A stretch of DNA of 64,000 nt, taken from NCBI GenBank assembly GCA_022428005.1, contig JAKMDI010000014.1, positions 62,001 through 126,000 on the forward strand, written 5' to 3'. The notes beneath the pieces were generated by a model. The model saw only the letters and a program-made list of their open reading frames with translations. It was not told the DNA's origin and made no database searches. The translations under genes were made by a program, and so were the position numbers. This DNA is from Flavobacteriaceae bacterium. Lineage in GTDB: Bacteria; Bacteroidota; Bacteroidia; Flavobacteriales; Flavobacteriaceae. Shown here piece by piece: positions 47,333 through 56,313 of this stretch; position 1 is the first letter of the stretch, and every line of letters starts with the position of its first letter.

Positions 47333-48799
47333 TCAAATGTTTAATGATTTGGGGAATTCATCTGGGACCAGATCCCAGAGGATGGGTAAAGCAAAGTAAA
47401 CCATAAGGGCAATAATCACAATTGAAGTTAGGTTTAATAGAAAACCATTTTTGACCATGTCATTGATCTTTAAATAGCCTGAGCCAAATACAACTGCGTT
47501 GGGAGGGGTAGCCACTGGGAGCATAAAAGCACATGATGCAGCGGCAGCGGCCGCCACCATCAATACAAATGGATGTAAATCAAACTCTAAAGCAATGGGA
47601 GCAAGGATGGGCAACATCATGGCGATGGTCGCCATATTCGATGCGATCTCTGTTAAAAAATTAACCACGGTGATCAGCAGTACCAATAAAATGAAAAGGT
47701 TCATTGTCCCAAAAGCAGAAATTTGAGTCCCCACCCAAACGGACAACCCACTGCTGTCAACAGCTTTTGCGAAAGACATCCCTGAACCCAATAGCAGCAA
47801 TACTCCCCATGGCAAACGTTGGGTGTCCTCCCATTTCAGTATTTTTTCTTTTTTCCCTTTTACATTGATCAGGAACAAAAGGGTCGCAAAAAAAATGGAA
47901 ATAATGGTGTCGTCAATTCTCGGAAAAATATTTTTCAGTAAAAAGTTCTTTGTGATCCAACAAAAGGCTGCTGCGAAAAAAACAAAACTGACGGCTTTTT
48001 GCTCAAATGTAATTTTCCCCAAGTCTTTTTTCAGCTTTAATATCTCGGCTCTCCCCCCCGGAAGTCGCTTTTGTTCAAGAGAAAAAGCTATCCTTGTAAG
48101 GTAATACCAAGAGAAAAAAAGTATCATTATTGAAAGTGGAAAACCAAAAATAAACCACTCTAAAAAAGATATTTCATAATCATAAATTTGGGATATAGCC
48201 CCCGCCAATACCATATTGGTTGGGGTACCTATTAAAGTGGAGACACCTCCAATAGAAGCACTATAGCCTATTGAGAGCATCAATGCTTTAGCAAAGGTAT
48301 TGGAGGCTGAGCCACTGAAGTCTGAGTTGTCTTGAATCTGCTTGATGATCACGATTCCAATCGGTAACATCATGACCGAGGTGGCGGTATTTGAAATCCA
48401 CATTGAGAGAAAAGCAGTAGCCACCATAAATCCCAAGATGATCATTTTTAAATCCGTTCCAATATAGGAAATGATATGGAGGGCAATTCGCTTGTGTAGA
48501 TTCCATTTTTCTATGGCAATGGCGATGATGAACCCCCCCAAGGTTAGAAACACCAGTTTGTGACCATATGCTGCTGTGGTGTCTGCCAATTCCATTCCTC
48601 CAGTGAGTGGAAATAAGATCATGGGGAGCAGTGCGGTAACTGCAATGGGAAGCGCCTCTGTAATCCACCATATAGCAATCCACAGTGAGGATGCTAAAAC
48701 AGCCCTTGAGGCATCGTTTAAACCTGGAGGGTTAAAGAATAAAAGGGTCAAGAAAAACATCACAGGACCCAAATAAATACCGATCTGTTTAGTCGACAT
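47333..48799 (-). CDS. SLC13/DASS-family sodium:anion symporter
   Basis: The 488-residue inner membrane protein has 11 or more hydrophobic helices and both inverted sodium-binding motifs of the family: SNTATSVMMLPIG near 136-148 and EIASNMATIAMMLPI near 385-400. Relatives carry dicarboxylates, tricarboxylates or sulfate. Being first in a unit with the enolase-superfamily gene suggests import of an organic acid that the dehydratase then uses. Sulfate released by the sulfatases is an alternative cargo. Motif content does not settle the substrate. Confidence 0.87.
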   Translation of the reverse strand: MSTKQIGIYLGPVMFFLTLLFFNPPGLNDASRAVLASSLWIAIWWITEALPIAVTALLPMILFPLTGGMELADTTAAYGHKLVFLTLGGFIIAIAIEKWNLHKRIALHIISYIGTDLKMIILGFMVATAFLSMWISNTATSVMMLPIGIVIIKQIQDNSDFSGSASNTFAKALMLSIGYSASIGGVSTLIGTPTNMVLAGAISQIYDYEISFLEWFIFGFPLSIMILFFSWYYLTRIAFSLEQKRLPGGRAEILKLKKDLGKITFEQKAVSFVFFAAAFCWITKNFLLKNIFPRIDDTIISIFFATLLFLINVKGKKEKILKWEDTQRLPWGVLLLLGSGMSFAKAVDSSGLSVWVGTQISAFGTMNLFILLVLLITVVNFLTEIASNMATIAMMLPILAPIALEFDLHPFVLMVAAAAAASCAFMLPVATPPNAVVFGSGYLKINDMVKNGFLLNLTSIVIIALMVYFALPILWDLVPDEFPKSLNI

Positions 48800-48889
48800 A
48801 CTCCTTTATATTTTTAATAAAAATAGGCATCAGCCATCAATTTTTTCAAATGAACAAAAAATAATTAAGAATAAATTAATTCGACTTAT

Positions 48890-48908
48890 CATTAGATATC
48901 AACTAATG
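48890..48908. promoter_or_regulatory. Short inverted repeat upstream of trxB
   Basis: CATTAG-ATATCAA-CTAATG has 6-base perfect arms in the divergent gap between the SLC13 gene and trxB. It could be an operator for either gene. The arms are short and A/T-rich, so chance is possible. Confidence 0.25.
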
Positions 48909-48946
48909 TTTTATTTCCACTAATTTGGATTTATTTTTGTTGCGTT

Positions 48947-49879
48947 ATGGAGAAAGTTAAAACATTAATTATAGGCAGTGGTCCAGCGGGATACACTGCT
49001 GCTATTTACGCCGCAAGAGCCGACTTAAAACCCTTATTGTACACCGGAATGGAACCTGGCGGACAATTGACCACCACTACCGAAGTAGACAATTTCCCGG
49101 GTTATCCCGACGGTGTTGATGGCCCTACAATGATGGTAGAACTTCAAAAACAAGCGGAACGTTTTGGGACAGAAGTGCGTATAGGTCATATAAATAAGGT
49201 TGAGTTTTCCGCGATATTGGGCGGTTCTCACAAAGCGTCTGTTGAAGATGGAACAGAGATTTTGGCGGATACCGTCATTATCAGCACCGGAGCAACTGCC
49301 AAATACTTAGGAATCCCCAGCGAGCAAAAATTGAGAGGTGGTGGTGTCTCTGCCTGTGCAGTCTGTGACGGGTTTTTTTATAAAGGACAAGACGTTGCCA
49401 TTGTCGGAGGAGGAGATACCGCAGCCGAAGAGGCCACTTATCTCGCCAACATTTGTTCTAAAGTGACCATGTTGGTCAGAAAAGACCAGATGCGTGCCTC
49501 CAAAGCAATGCAACATCGCGTAACCAACACTCCCAACATCGATCTAAAATACAATCATGAAATAGATGAGGTCTTAGGAGATCAAGTAGTTGAGGGACTT
49601 AGAATTTTCAATAATGTAACGGGTGAAAAAGAGGAAATCAAAATAACAGGTCTGTTCATTGCTATCGGTCACAAGCCCAATACTGAAATTTTTAGAGGTC
49701 AATTGGACATGGATGAAGATGGGTATTTGATCACCCACGGGAAATCTACGAAAACAAATATCCCCGGGGTATTTGCCTCTGGAGATGTTCAAGATAAGGA
49801 GTACCGGCAGGCAGTGACTGCTGCGGGTACTGGCTGTATGGCAGCGCTGGACGCCGAAAGATACATGCAGGCCCTTTAA
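48947..49879 (+). CDS. trxB: Thioredoxin-disulfide reductase
   Basis: The 310-residue low-molecular-weight thioredoxin reductase has the FAD motif IGSGPAGYTAAIYAARA near 8-24, the redox pair Cys137/Cys140 in CAVCDGFF, the NADPH motif GGGDTAAEEA near 156-165 and the C-terminal FASGDVQDKEYRQA. It passes electrons from NADPH to thioredoxin in the cytoplasm. Length and motif order are standard. Confidence 0.96.
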   Translation: MEKVKTLIIGSGPAGYTAAIYAARADLKPLLYTGMEPGGQLTTTTEVDNFPGYPDGVDGPTMMVELQKQAERFGTEVRIGHINKVEFSAILGGSHKASVEDGTEILADTVIISTGATAKYLGIPSEQKLRGGGVSACAVCDGFFYKGQDVAIVGGGDTAAEEATYLANICSKVTMLVRKDQMRASKAMQHRVTNTPNIDLKYNHEIDEVLGDQVVEGLRIFNNVTGEKEEIKITGLFIAIGHKPNTEIFRGQLDMDEDGYLITHGKSTKTNIPGVFASGDVQDKEYRQAVTAAGTGCMAALDAERYMQAL

Positions 49880-49887
49880 TTCGGAAA

Positions 49888-50076
49888 TTAAAAGTCCTCC
49901 TCGGAGTTCCTGGCCTCAAAATGTATCAATTCTTGATGCTCAAATCCATACACCACATTGATGGGGCGACAGCATATTTCACAATCCTCAACATATTCCG
50001 TTTTTCCCAAAGAAGGATCCAACAGCATTGAAATTTCTTCCCAACAATAGGGACACTGAAAAAAATGCTCGAACAT
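49888..50076 (-). CDS. CPXCG-motif cysteine-rich small protein
   Basis: With ATG at 50076 the product has 62 residues: MFEHFFQCPYCWEEI, then YVEDCEICCRPINVVY and a short acidic tail. The CPYC and CEIC pairs indicate a single zinc-ribbon-type site. It matches a short family annotated by its CPXCG motif. The function is unknown. Its ATG shares one base with the stop of the ABC-F gene (TAATG), so it is translationally coupled. A longer start at 50121 would lie wholly inside the ABC-F gene. Confidence 0.82.
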   Translation of the reverse strand: MFEHFFQCPYCWEEISMLLDPSLGKTEYVEDCEICCRPINVVYGFEHQELIHFEARNSEEDF

Positions 50077-51986
50077 TATTGTAGTTTTAAATTTTCCAAA
50101 TCGGCTACTATTTTTTCCCACTCCTGCATGTAAAGACTAAGCCTTTTTTTCTTTTCTTGATATTGATCAAAAAAGTTGGGTGTACTGATGGTCGCATCGT
50201 AATTGAGTTCTAATTCAAGATCAATCGATTTTATCTCTTGCTCCAGTGTTGCGATCTGATCTTCAATTTTTGAAAGTTTATTCTTTAACCCTTTCGATTT
50301 TTTGTGCAGCGCATAATCCTGTCCCTTAGGGCTGACTGCTTTATGGCTACGCTGTTTTTTTTCGAGTACTTTGAGAGAATCCATTTTCTTATTTTCCAAA
50401 TAAGTGTCTACATCGTCCAGAAACAACTTGATTTCGCCCTCTTTAAACTCCAGCACCTGTTGGCAGAGGCCTGTGAGAAAATCCCTGTCGTGTGAAACCA
50501 GAATAAGGGTACCTTGGAATTCAGACAGTGCCTGTTTCAATATTTTTTTGGATTGGATATCCAAGTGGTTGGTGGGTTCGTCCATTACTAAAACATTAAA
50601 AGGTTGCAGCAGCAGTTTACAAAGGGCCAGTCGATTGCGTTCCCCTCCCGAGAGGACACTGACCTTTTTATCTACAGCATCACCTCTAAAAAGAAATGCT
50701 CCGAGCATGTCTCTTACTTTAGTTCTGTTCTCGGCAGTAGCTGCGTCTTGGGCAACCTCCAACACCGTCTTTGTAGCAGCCAATGTTTCCGATTGATTCT
50801 GTGCAAAATATCCAATTTTAACGTTGTGACCCAAACGGATATTTCCATCTCCTTTGATCTCGGAGACCAATAGTTTTGCTAAAGTCGACTTCCCTTGACC
50901 ATTTTGGCCTACAAAAGCTAACTTTACGCCTCTTTCTATAAACAGGTCAACATCGTTAAGCACTTTCTTGGTGCCATAACTTTTGGCCAAACCTTCGGTT
51001 TCAAAAATCATTTTACCCGGTTGAACAGCCACAGGAAAACTGACTTTCATAGTCTCGGTTTCCTCATCGTCAATTGTAATTCGCTCCACTTTATCGAGCT
51101 TTTTTATCAGGGATTGCGCCATACTCGCTTTCGATGCTTTTGCCCTAAAACGTTCAATCAGTCGTTCTGTATTTTGGATTTGCTTTTCTTGATTTTTCTG
51201 AGCGGCAAATTGCTGTACACGTATTTCATTGCGCAAATTCATAAATTGGGTGTAGGGCTTTTTTAAGTCAAAATGTCTCTTGTTGACAATTTCTATGGTC
51301 CGGTTGGTGACCTGGTCTAAAAACATAATGTCGTGGGAAACCAGTACCACAGACCCTTTGTATTTCATCAGAAACTGCTCCAACCATTCAATGGAATCTA
51401 TGTCTAAATGATTCGTTGGTTCATCCAATAACAAAAGGTCATGCGATTTAAGGAGTATTTTTGCCAATTCGATACGCATCCGCCAACCTCCAGAAAAGGT
51501 ATCGGTTAGCTGATCAAAATCTTGGGTTGTAAAACCCAGCCCCGCTAATATTTTTTCCGATTGAGATTTGTATTGGTACCCTCCCAAAGTTTCAAAAGCA
51601 CTTCCAAGATCGCTCAGCTCCTGAATAAGATTTTGATAAGCATCACTCTCGTAATCGGTTCTGGTGTTGAGTTGTTCCCCGATCTCATCTTGAAGCGATT
51701 GATTTTTTAATATTTCTGGAAAAGCCTGAAAAGTTTCCTCTAATACGGTCCGGTGATTGTCTACTTCCAGCTCTTGGGGTAAATACCCCAAGCTAATGTC
51801 TTTCTCCAAGGACATAATTCCTTCAGTAGGACTATTCTCCCCAGCCAAAAGTTTGAGTAAAGTGCTTTTTCCTGCACCATTTTTTCCGATAAGACCAATG
51901 CGGTCTCCTCTACCAATTCTGAAAGACAGGTCTTGAAAAAGGACCTCACCACCAAAAGAAACTCCTAAGTTATGAATGTCGAGCAT
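50076..51986 (-). CDS. ABC-F family ATPase (Uup-like)
   Basis: The 636-residue protein has two ABC domains and no membrane segment. Walker A motifs are GKNGAGKSTLLKL (near 36) and GQNGQGKSTLAKLL (near 360). Signatures are FSGGWRMRIELAKIL and LSGGERNRLALCKLL, and Walker B regions read LLLLDEPTNHLD and VLVMDEPTNHLD. A charged linker joins the domains, and a C-terminal coiled coil follows (about 540-636). This layout fits the Uup subfamily, which acts at the ribosome or on nucleic acid. Its stop overlaps the small CPXCG gene. Confidence 0.93.
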   Translation of the reverse strand: MLDIHNLGVSFGGEVLFQDLSFRIGRGDRIGLIGKNGAGKSTLLKLLAGENSPTEGIMSLEKDISLGYLPQELEVDNHRTVLEETFQAFPEILKNQSLQDEIGEQLNTRTDYESDAYQNLIQELSDLGSAFETLGGYQYKSQSEKILAGLGFTTQDFDQLTDTFSGGWRMRIELAKILLKSHDLLLLDEPTNHLDIDSIEWLEQFLMKYKGSVVLVSHDIMFLDQVTNRTIEIVNKRHFDLKKPYTQFMNLRNEIRVQQFAAQKNQEKQIQNTERLIERFRAKASKASMAQSLIKKLDKVERITIDDEETETMKVSFPVAVQPGKMIFETEGLAKSYGTKKVLNDVDLFIERGVKLAFVGQNGQGKSTLAKLLVSEIKGDGNIRLGHNVKIGYFAQNQSETLAATKTVLEVAQDAATAENRTKVRDMLGAFLFRGDAVDKKVSVLSGGERNRLALCKLLLQPFNVLVMDEPTNHLDIQSKKILKQALSEFQGTLILVSHDRDFLTGLCQQVLEFKEGEIKLFLDDVDTYLENKKMDSLKVLEKKQRSHKAVSPKGQDYALHKKSKGLKNKLSKIEDQIATLEQEIKSIDLELELNYDATISTPNFFDQYQEKKKRLSLYMQEWEKIVADLENLKLQ

Positions 51987-51997
51987 GAATCATTTAT

Positions 51998-53056
51998 TCA
52001 ATTGCGAAAATACTTATTTTCAAAACGATTTATATTGACCGAGGCGGGGAGTTTTTTGTTGTTTTCTATGAATTCAAAAAGCCACTGGGACAAAAGTGGG
52101 GACATCAATACTCCACGGGTACCGACACCATTAAAGATGAACATATTTTTATGTTTTGGGTGTACGCCCAATAAAGGTCTTCTGTCCTGAACGGTAGCCC
52201 TGATCTCAGCCCTTTGTTCAAGGATTGTGTAGGGGAGTTTTAAAAATTGATTCAGTTTTGAAATCAGCCATTCCCTCCCATTTATGGAGGTTTTGGTAGA
52301 TTTGTCTGTCCTATCAAATGTTGCACCCACCCAGTATTTATAATTTCCCATGGGAGATAAAAAAATAGGGCCTTTATATATGACTTGTTCACTGAGGGCC
52401 TCGCACTCAATAATCAGCATTTCTCCTTTTGATCCTATCAGGGGTAAATAATTGAAGTAGGGGTTAACCACACTGCTGTAACCCTGACAAAAAACTACTT
52501 TTTTGGCTTTGATGTCTTTGTAGGTAATTGATCCGTCTTCAACCCCTAAATCCTGATGATTTATTTTTTCTGATACTATTCTATCCAGAATTATTTTGGT
52601 TCGGTAGTCGGTCAAGAGCCGCTGAGTGTCAACTCTTGCACTTTGTTTGACAGCCCCAAAGCCATAGGGTGCGTTAATTTCCAATTGTCTATTATTGGAA
52701 ATCCATTCTTTATTTAAAAACTTTTCGAGGGCAGCACTGGAGGCTGCAATTCCCCATTCGTTTTGTTCTTGAGTGCTATTAAAAATCCTATGTATGGGAA
52801 GTCGATATAGAATTTTAGTCCCAAGAAGTACTTCTAAATTGTTGTATACTGGTAACGCACAATTCAAAAATATTTCGGCATTCCAAACAGCATTGAATCG
52901 TTTGAGAACGGTGGGGTTAACTATTCCAGCTGCAATATGAGAGGCACTCTGCTCCTCTGGAGCAATTACGACAAAGTCTATATTGTTTTTTCGTAATTGC
53001 TCCGCATAATTGAGTCCAACAATTCCTAAACCTACAATGAGCGTATCTACATTCAT
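51998..53056 (-). CDS. FAD-dependent oxidoreductase (DAO family)
   Basis: The 352-residue protein begins with a Rossmann motif, DTLIVGLGIVGLNYAEQL, followed by SASHIAAGIVNPTVLKRF near 38-55, typical of D-amino acid oxidase/GlpO-like flavoproteins. The C-terminal GVHPKHKNMFIFNGVGTRG near 305-323 is the second FAD contact. I recall similar genes directly beside gldN in Flavobacteriaceae, but the substrate and any link to gliding are unknown. It is separated from gldN by a terminator, so it is likely transcribed separately. Confidence 0.82.
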   Translation of the reverse strand: MNVDTLIVGLGIVGLNYAEQLRKNNIDFVVIAPEEQSASHIAAGIVNPTVLKRFNAVWNAEIFLNCALPVYNNLEVLLGTKILYRLPIHRIFNSTQEQNEWGIAASSAALEKFLNKEWISNNRQLEINAPYGFGAVKQSARVDTQRLLTDYRTKIILDRIVSEKINHQDLGVEDGSITYKDIKAKKVVFCQGYSSVVNPYFNYLPLIGSKGEMLIIECEALSEQVIYKGPIFLSPMGNYKYWVGATFDRTDKSTKTSINGREWLISKLNQFLKLPYTILEQRAEIRATVQDRRPLLGVHPKHKNMFIFNGVGTRGVLMSPLLSQWLFEFIENNKKLPASVNINRFENKYFRN

Positions 53057-53060
53057 AAAA

Positions 53061-53091
53061 CAAAAAAAGCGTTATCCTCCGATAACGCTTT
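53061..53091 (-). terminator. Intrinsic terminator after gldN
   Basis: On the minus strand AAAGCGTTATC-GGAG-GATAACGCTTT forms a perfect 11-base-pair stem with a 4-base loop, followed by a T-run. It lies 20 bases after the gldN stop and ends the gldKLMN unit. Confidence 0.9.
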
Positions 53092-53110
53092 GATTTACTG
53101 GGAAATATTT

Positions 53111-54013
53111 TTAATTATTCCACATATCTTGTTCATAGTCTCGAATTACTGATTTGATCCGCTCGGATTCCAAAAGCATCCTCAGTGCATCTTCATAAAT
53201 ATAATCTTTCACTTCACGATCCTCATATACATTTTCTTCTTTGTAAATTATAGAAGAGAATCTACGGGAATTTAACATGTGGTCATAAGTAATCGGCTGT
53301 GAAGAGTTACGGGTATTAAATACCTTGTTGGAGTTTAGAGAAGTTCGGGCGTCGGGAAACCATACCCAAAACAGCTCTACGAGGTCTTCTTCTTCACCTG
53401 GTAATTTTTTGATAGCTACATCAGGCGCCACTGGACAAATCGCCAGCAAACGGTATTTGAGTTCCCCCAATCTTTTGTCGAAATACCAAGTCCCTTTTAT
53501 TTTGTATTGTCTTATCTCAGCAGCAGTAATCCTTCTGCGTTCAATGAATTGAGGGTCGACAAATCCATCTGCATTGAATTGCTCGTAACCCGCATCGGTT
53601 GTATCGACAGCCACCAACCTCTCTTGTATTTCCTCATAAGTAAGTTTCTCCCTAAAATAGGCGGATTTATAAACTTCTTTTATGTTGTTGCTACCCAGAT
53701 TTTTTTTGAGAACGTCGAAAAGAGATCTTCTCTCTGGTCCCAAATTTAGGGTATCGGTTGGATAATAATAAGGGAAGTTAACGCGTTCGTCTAAGTCGAT
53801 GATTTCCCAAACTGTTTTGGACCACAACAAATCTCTATCGTCTACATAACCGTATGCCAATGGTTTTTCATCATTTGATTCCAGCTGTTGATCATTTAAT
53901 ACTCCTATATCTTGAGGAACCCTTGCGTTGAGCAAGTTGGCTTGGGCAGATAGGGAATGGACTCCCCCGACCAACAGGATTAAAAATGTAAAAAGATTAA
54001 AAACTCGGTTCAT
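53111..54013 (-). CDS. gldN: Gliding motility / T9SS protein GldN
   Basis: The 300-residue periplasmic protein has a signal peptide (FTFLILLVGGVHSLSAQ). GldN (PorN) partners with GldK in the type IX secretion ring under the outer membrane. Recognisable segments are DDRDLLWSKTVWEIIDLDERVNFPYYYP (as WSKTVWEIIDLDERVN), GTWYFDKRLGELKYRLLAI and VFNTRNSSQPITYDHML. It is the last gene of gldK-L-M-N, 12 bases after gldM. Confidence 0.94.
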   Translation of the reverse strand: MNRVFNLFTFLILLVGGVHSLSAQANLLNARVPQDIGVLNDQQLESNDEKPLAYGYVDDRDLLWSKTVWEIIDLDERVNFPYYYPTDTLNLGPERRSLFDVLKKNLGSNNIKEVYKSAYFREKLTYEEIQERLVAVDTTDAGYEQFNADGFVDPQFIERRRITAAEIRQYKIKGTWYFDKRLGELKYRLLAICPVAPDVAIKKLPGEEEDLVELFWVWFPDARTSLNSNKVFNTRNSSQPITYDHMLNSRRFSSIIYKEENVYEDREVKDYIYEDALRMLLESERIKSVIRDYEQDMWNN

Positions 54014-54025
54014 GATGCTATGGTA

Positions 54026-55615
54026 TTAATTAACCAACTGACAAATTACAGGCGATATCCTCTTGAATTTATACGATGGATTTTTGGGGTTGACCACTTT
54101 AATATCGAACACCTGGACAGATTGTCCCGCTTTGGCTCTCCTCAGGGCGCTTTTGGCTCTTGAGTCTAAACGGTCTCCGTTCACGCTGATGGTCGGTTGA
54201 CCAGGAACTTTAAATTTAAAACTTACCGTTTTAAGTGTAATATCAAAGTCGAAGTCCTCCAGCACTGCTCCTATGGTTGAAATTTCCAAAGAGGATTTTG
54301 GGAGGGTAAAAGAACCTGATTGTTTTCTTACGGTACCTTGTGGAGCAGGAATATCTTTAATCCTAAAATTGGTTACGGTCGATACTTTTTTACCATCGGG
54401 GAGGGTTCCACTGGCAGAAATATTTACTTCTCTTCCTTTTCCAGGGATCATGTTGTATTTACTTCCTCTAACTTTTCTTAAACCTGGAGCAGAGGCCGCC
54501 ACTTTGTTGTCAGGGATTCCTGGGATAGATATGGTCATTGGATTTTCAACACCTCTGTACACCACATTCATTTTGTCAGCAGAAATAACGGCTGAATTTG
54601 GCTTTGAAATTACAGCAAAAGATTGATTAACTGGGATTTTTGACTCTACGCCGTCGTTCAGGAATACTAAGTCACCAGTGATTTCGTGATCTCCTGGACT
54701 CCCTGCACCGACTTTTAACTTAATTCCTCCAGCTATAAGATCATAGTCATTATCACTTAGTGGTCTTCCGTCCAAGCTCAATTCTACTCGGTTAGGATTT
54801 TGGGCTCCACCTTTTCTTCCTAAAACGATACTCCCGTCAAAAGTTTCTCCCTGGTAATAGGCCCCTTTTTCTGTTTTTAATAAACTGATGTAATTGGACT
54901 CGTTTACGTTCGATGACATCTTCAACTCTTTACCCATCAGGGTGGCAAATACATCGTGTTCTGTTTGCCGAATATCATTTTGCATGATCGCAAATTTTGC
55001 AAGAGAGGATATCAATGGAAAGCCTTGGAAGTTGTTATTGAACCATGGCTCGTCCATTCCGTCTCTATTGACAATATTATCATTTTCATCCCCAGTAAAA
55101 AACCTGGCTTCAACCATTTCAATGTACTCAGGATATTGACTACCAAAAACTTGTATAACCCTCATTTTGTAGTTTTTGATCATGTCCAGGAAGTTGGTGT
55201 AATTGTCAGCAGCGTCTGCTGATCCTTCCTTAAAGAAAATCACATCGAGGGCTTCTCCTTTGTCCATTTGGGCATATTCTTTTAACTCAGGATCCTTTTC
55301 TCTTTGCTTTTCTGTAATTTGACTCATTATCTCAGCAATCCTGTTGTAGAAGGCATCGGATTCCTTTTTGATTTCTTCAGCAGTTCTAAGGTGGCCTACC
55401 CATTTGCCTCCTTTTTCTTCTGCGTTAACCTTTATATTTTCAAATATATTATCGTTACTTTCATCTACCCTTGTGTTGGCTTCACTGATTTTTACGTACA
55501 TCTGACCAAATCCATCTAAAACTTCCTTACTTACATTCAAAGCAAGCATGGTGATGAATACCAAATACATCAAACTGATCAGTTTCTGCCTGGGTGTTTC
55601 TTTAGCTCCAGCCAT
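54026..55615 (-). CDS. gldM: Gliding motility / T9SS motor protein GldM
   Basis: The 529-residue protein has one N-terminal transmembrane helix (KLISLMYLVFITMLALNVS, about 10-28) and a long periplasmic part with four predicted beta/helical domains. With GldL it forms the proton-driven rotary motor that powers type IX secretion and gliding. The start MAGAKETPRQKLI is typical of the family. The C-terminal domain ends in VNPKNPSYKFKRISPV. It lies nine bases after gldL. Confidence 0.96.
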   Translation of the reverse strand: MAGAKETPRQKLISLMYLVFITMLALNVSKEVLDGFGQMYVKISEANTRVDESNDNIFENIKVNAEEKGGKWVGHLRTAEEIKKESDAFYNRIAEIMSQITEKQREKDPELKEYAQMDKGEALDVIFFKEGSADAADNYTNFLDMIKNYKMRVIQVFGSQYPEYIEMVEARFFTGDENDNIVNRDGMDEPWFNNNFQGFPLISSLAKFAIMQNDIRQTEHDVFATLMGKELKMSSNVNESNYISLLKTEKGAYYQGETFDGSIVLGRKGGAQNPNRVELSLDGRPLSDNDYDLIAGGIKLKVGAGSPGDHEITGDLVFLNDGVESKIPVNQSFAVISKPNSAVISADKMNVVYRGVENPMTISIPGIPDNKVAASAPGLRKVRGSKYNMIPGKGREVNISASGTLPDGKKVSTVTNFRIKDIPAPQGTVRKQSGSFTLPKSSLEISTIGAVLEDFDFDITLKTVSFKFKVPGQPTISVNGDRLDSRAKSALRRAKAGQSVQVFDIKVVNPKNPSYKFKRISPVICQLVN

Positions 55616-55624
55616 TTTGTCTTT

Positions 55625-56269
55625 TTAGTTTTTGTTCATTGCACTCAGCATACCATTGTATACTTGATTCAAAGCAGCTAAATTGGAGGACAACGCTTCC
55701 ATTTGTAATTTTAGTTTTTCAGCATTTTCAGCCACATTTTCGTTGAATGCAGCATTGTTACCTGCAGCGTTGACTTGCTCTGCATAAACTTGATTCAGTT
55801 GCTGAAGTTTTTGAGAAGCATCTGTCAACTGCTCAGCGTAATTGGCTGAAGATGAGGCAGCATCTGCGGCGGGGGTTAACGCTTGTGCAGAGGACTCAAG
55901 GTTCTTTATACTTTTTGTTAAGTTGTTCATCAGCGCTACGTCTAATTTTGCTTCTTTAAGCATTTCATCAATTTTTGAAGAAAGGCCTTGTTCTCCAGCA
56001 GCGCCAGCACTTTTAGGGCTACCGTTCAATTTTTTTACAAAGTCATCGTGCTCTTCTTTAATTTCCCCTGTATTCAAAGCTGATACAGTAAAAATAAGGG
56101 CTTCAGTTCCCAATCCCAATCCAAGTACCAAACCACCTGTGATGGGGCCAATTTCTAAGTGAAGGATTTTAAAAAGGGCTCCGATGATTACTACAGCACC
56201 TCCCAAGCCAAATAGCATGTGCATGGCCACTTTACTTCTCAGTCTTTTTTTCAATGATTTATCGTCCAT
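55625..56269 (-). CDS. gldL: Gliding motility / T9SS motor protein GldL
   Basis: The 214-residue protein has two N-terminal transmembrane helices (about 15-32 and 40-60, LFGLGGAVVIIGALFKILHLE and TGGLVLGLGLGTEALIF), then a cytoplasmic coiled-coil region rich in Ala, Asn and Gln. GldL forms the pentameric stator around the GldM dimer. The Glu and Lys residues in the membrane part expected for proton use are present (FKILHLEIG). It is 44 bases after gldK. Confidence 0.95.
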   Translation of the reverse strand: MDDKSLKKRLRSKVAMHMLFGLGGAVVIIGALFKILHLEIGPITGGLVLGLGLGTEALIFTVSALNTGEIKEEHDDFVKKLNGSPKSAGAAGEQGLSSKIDEMLKEAKLDVALMNNLTKSIKNLESSAQALTPAADAASSSANYAEQLTDASQKLQQLNQVYAEQVNAAGNNAAFNENVAENAEKLKLQMEALSSNLAALNQVYNGMLSAMNKN

Positions 56270-56313
56270 TTTAATTTTAATTTAAAGTTTATGTTGTTTT
56301 CAAAAATATGAAT

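Noticed and set aside
50077-50121. Longer N-terminus for the CPXCG protein
   Set aside because: It would lie inside the ABC-F gene. The ATG at 50076 forms a TAATG overlap and gives the usual family start.
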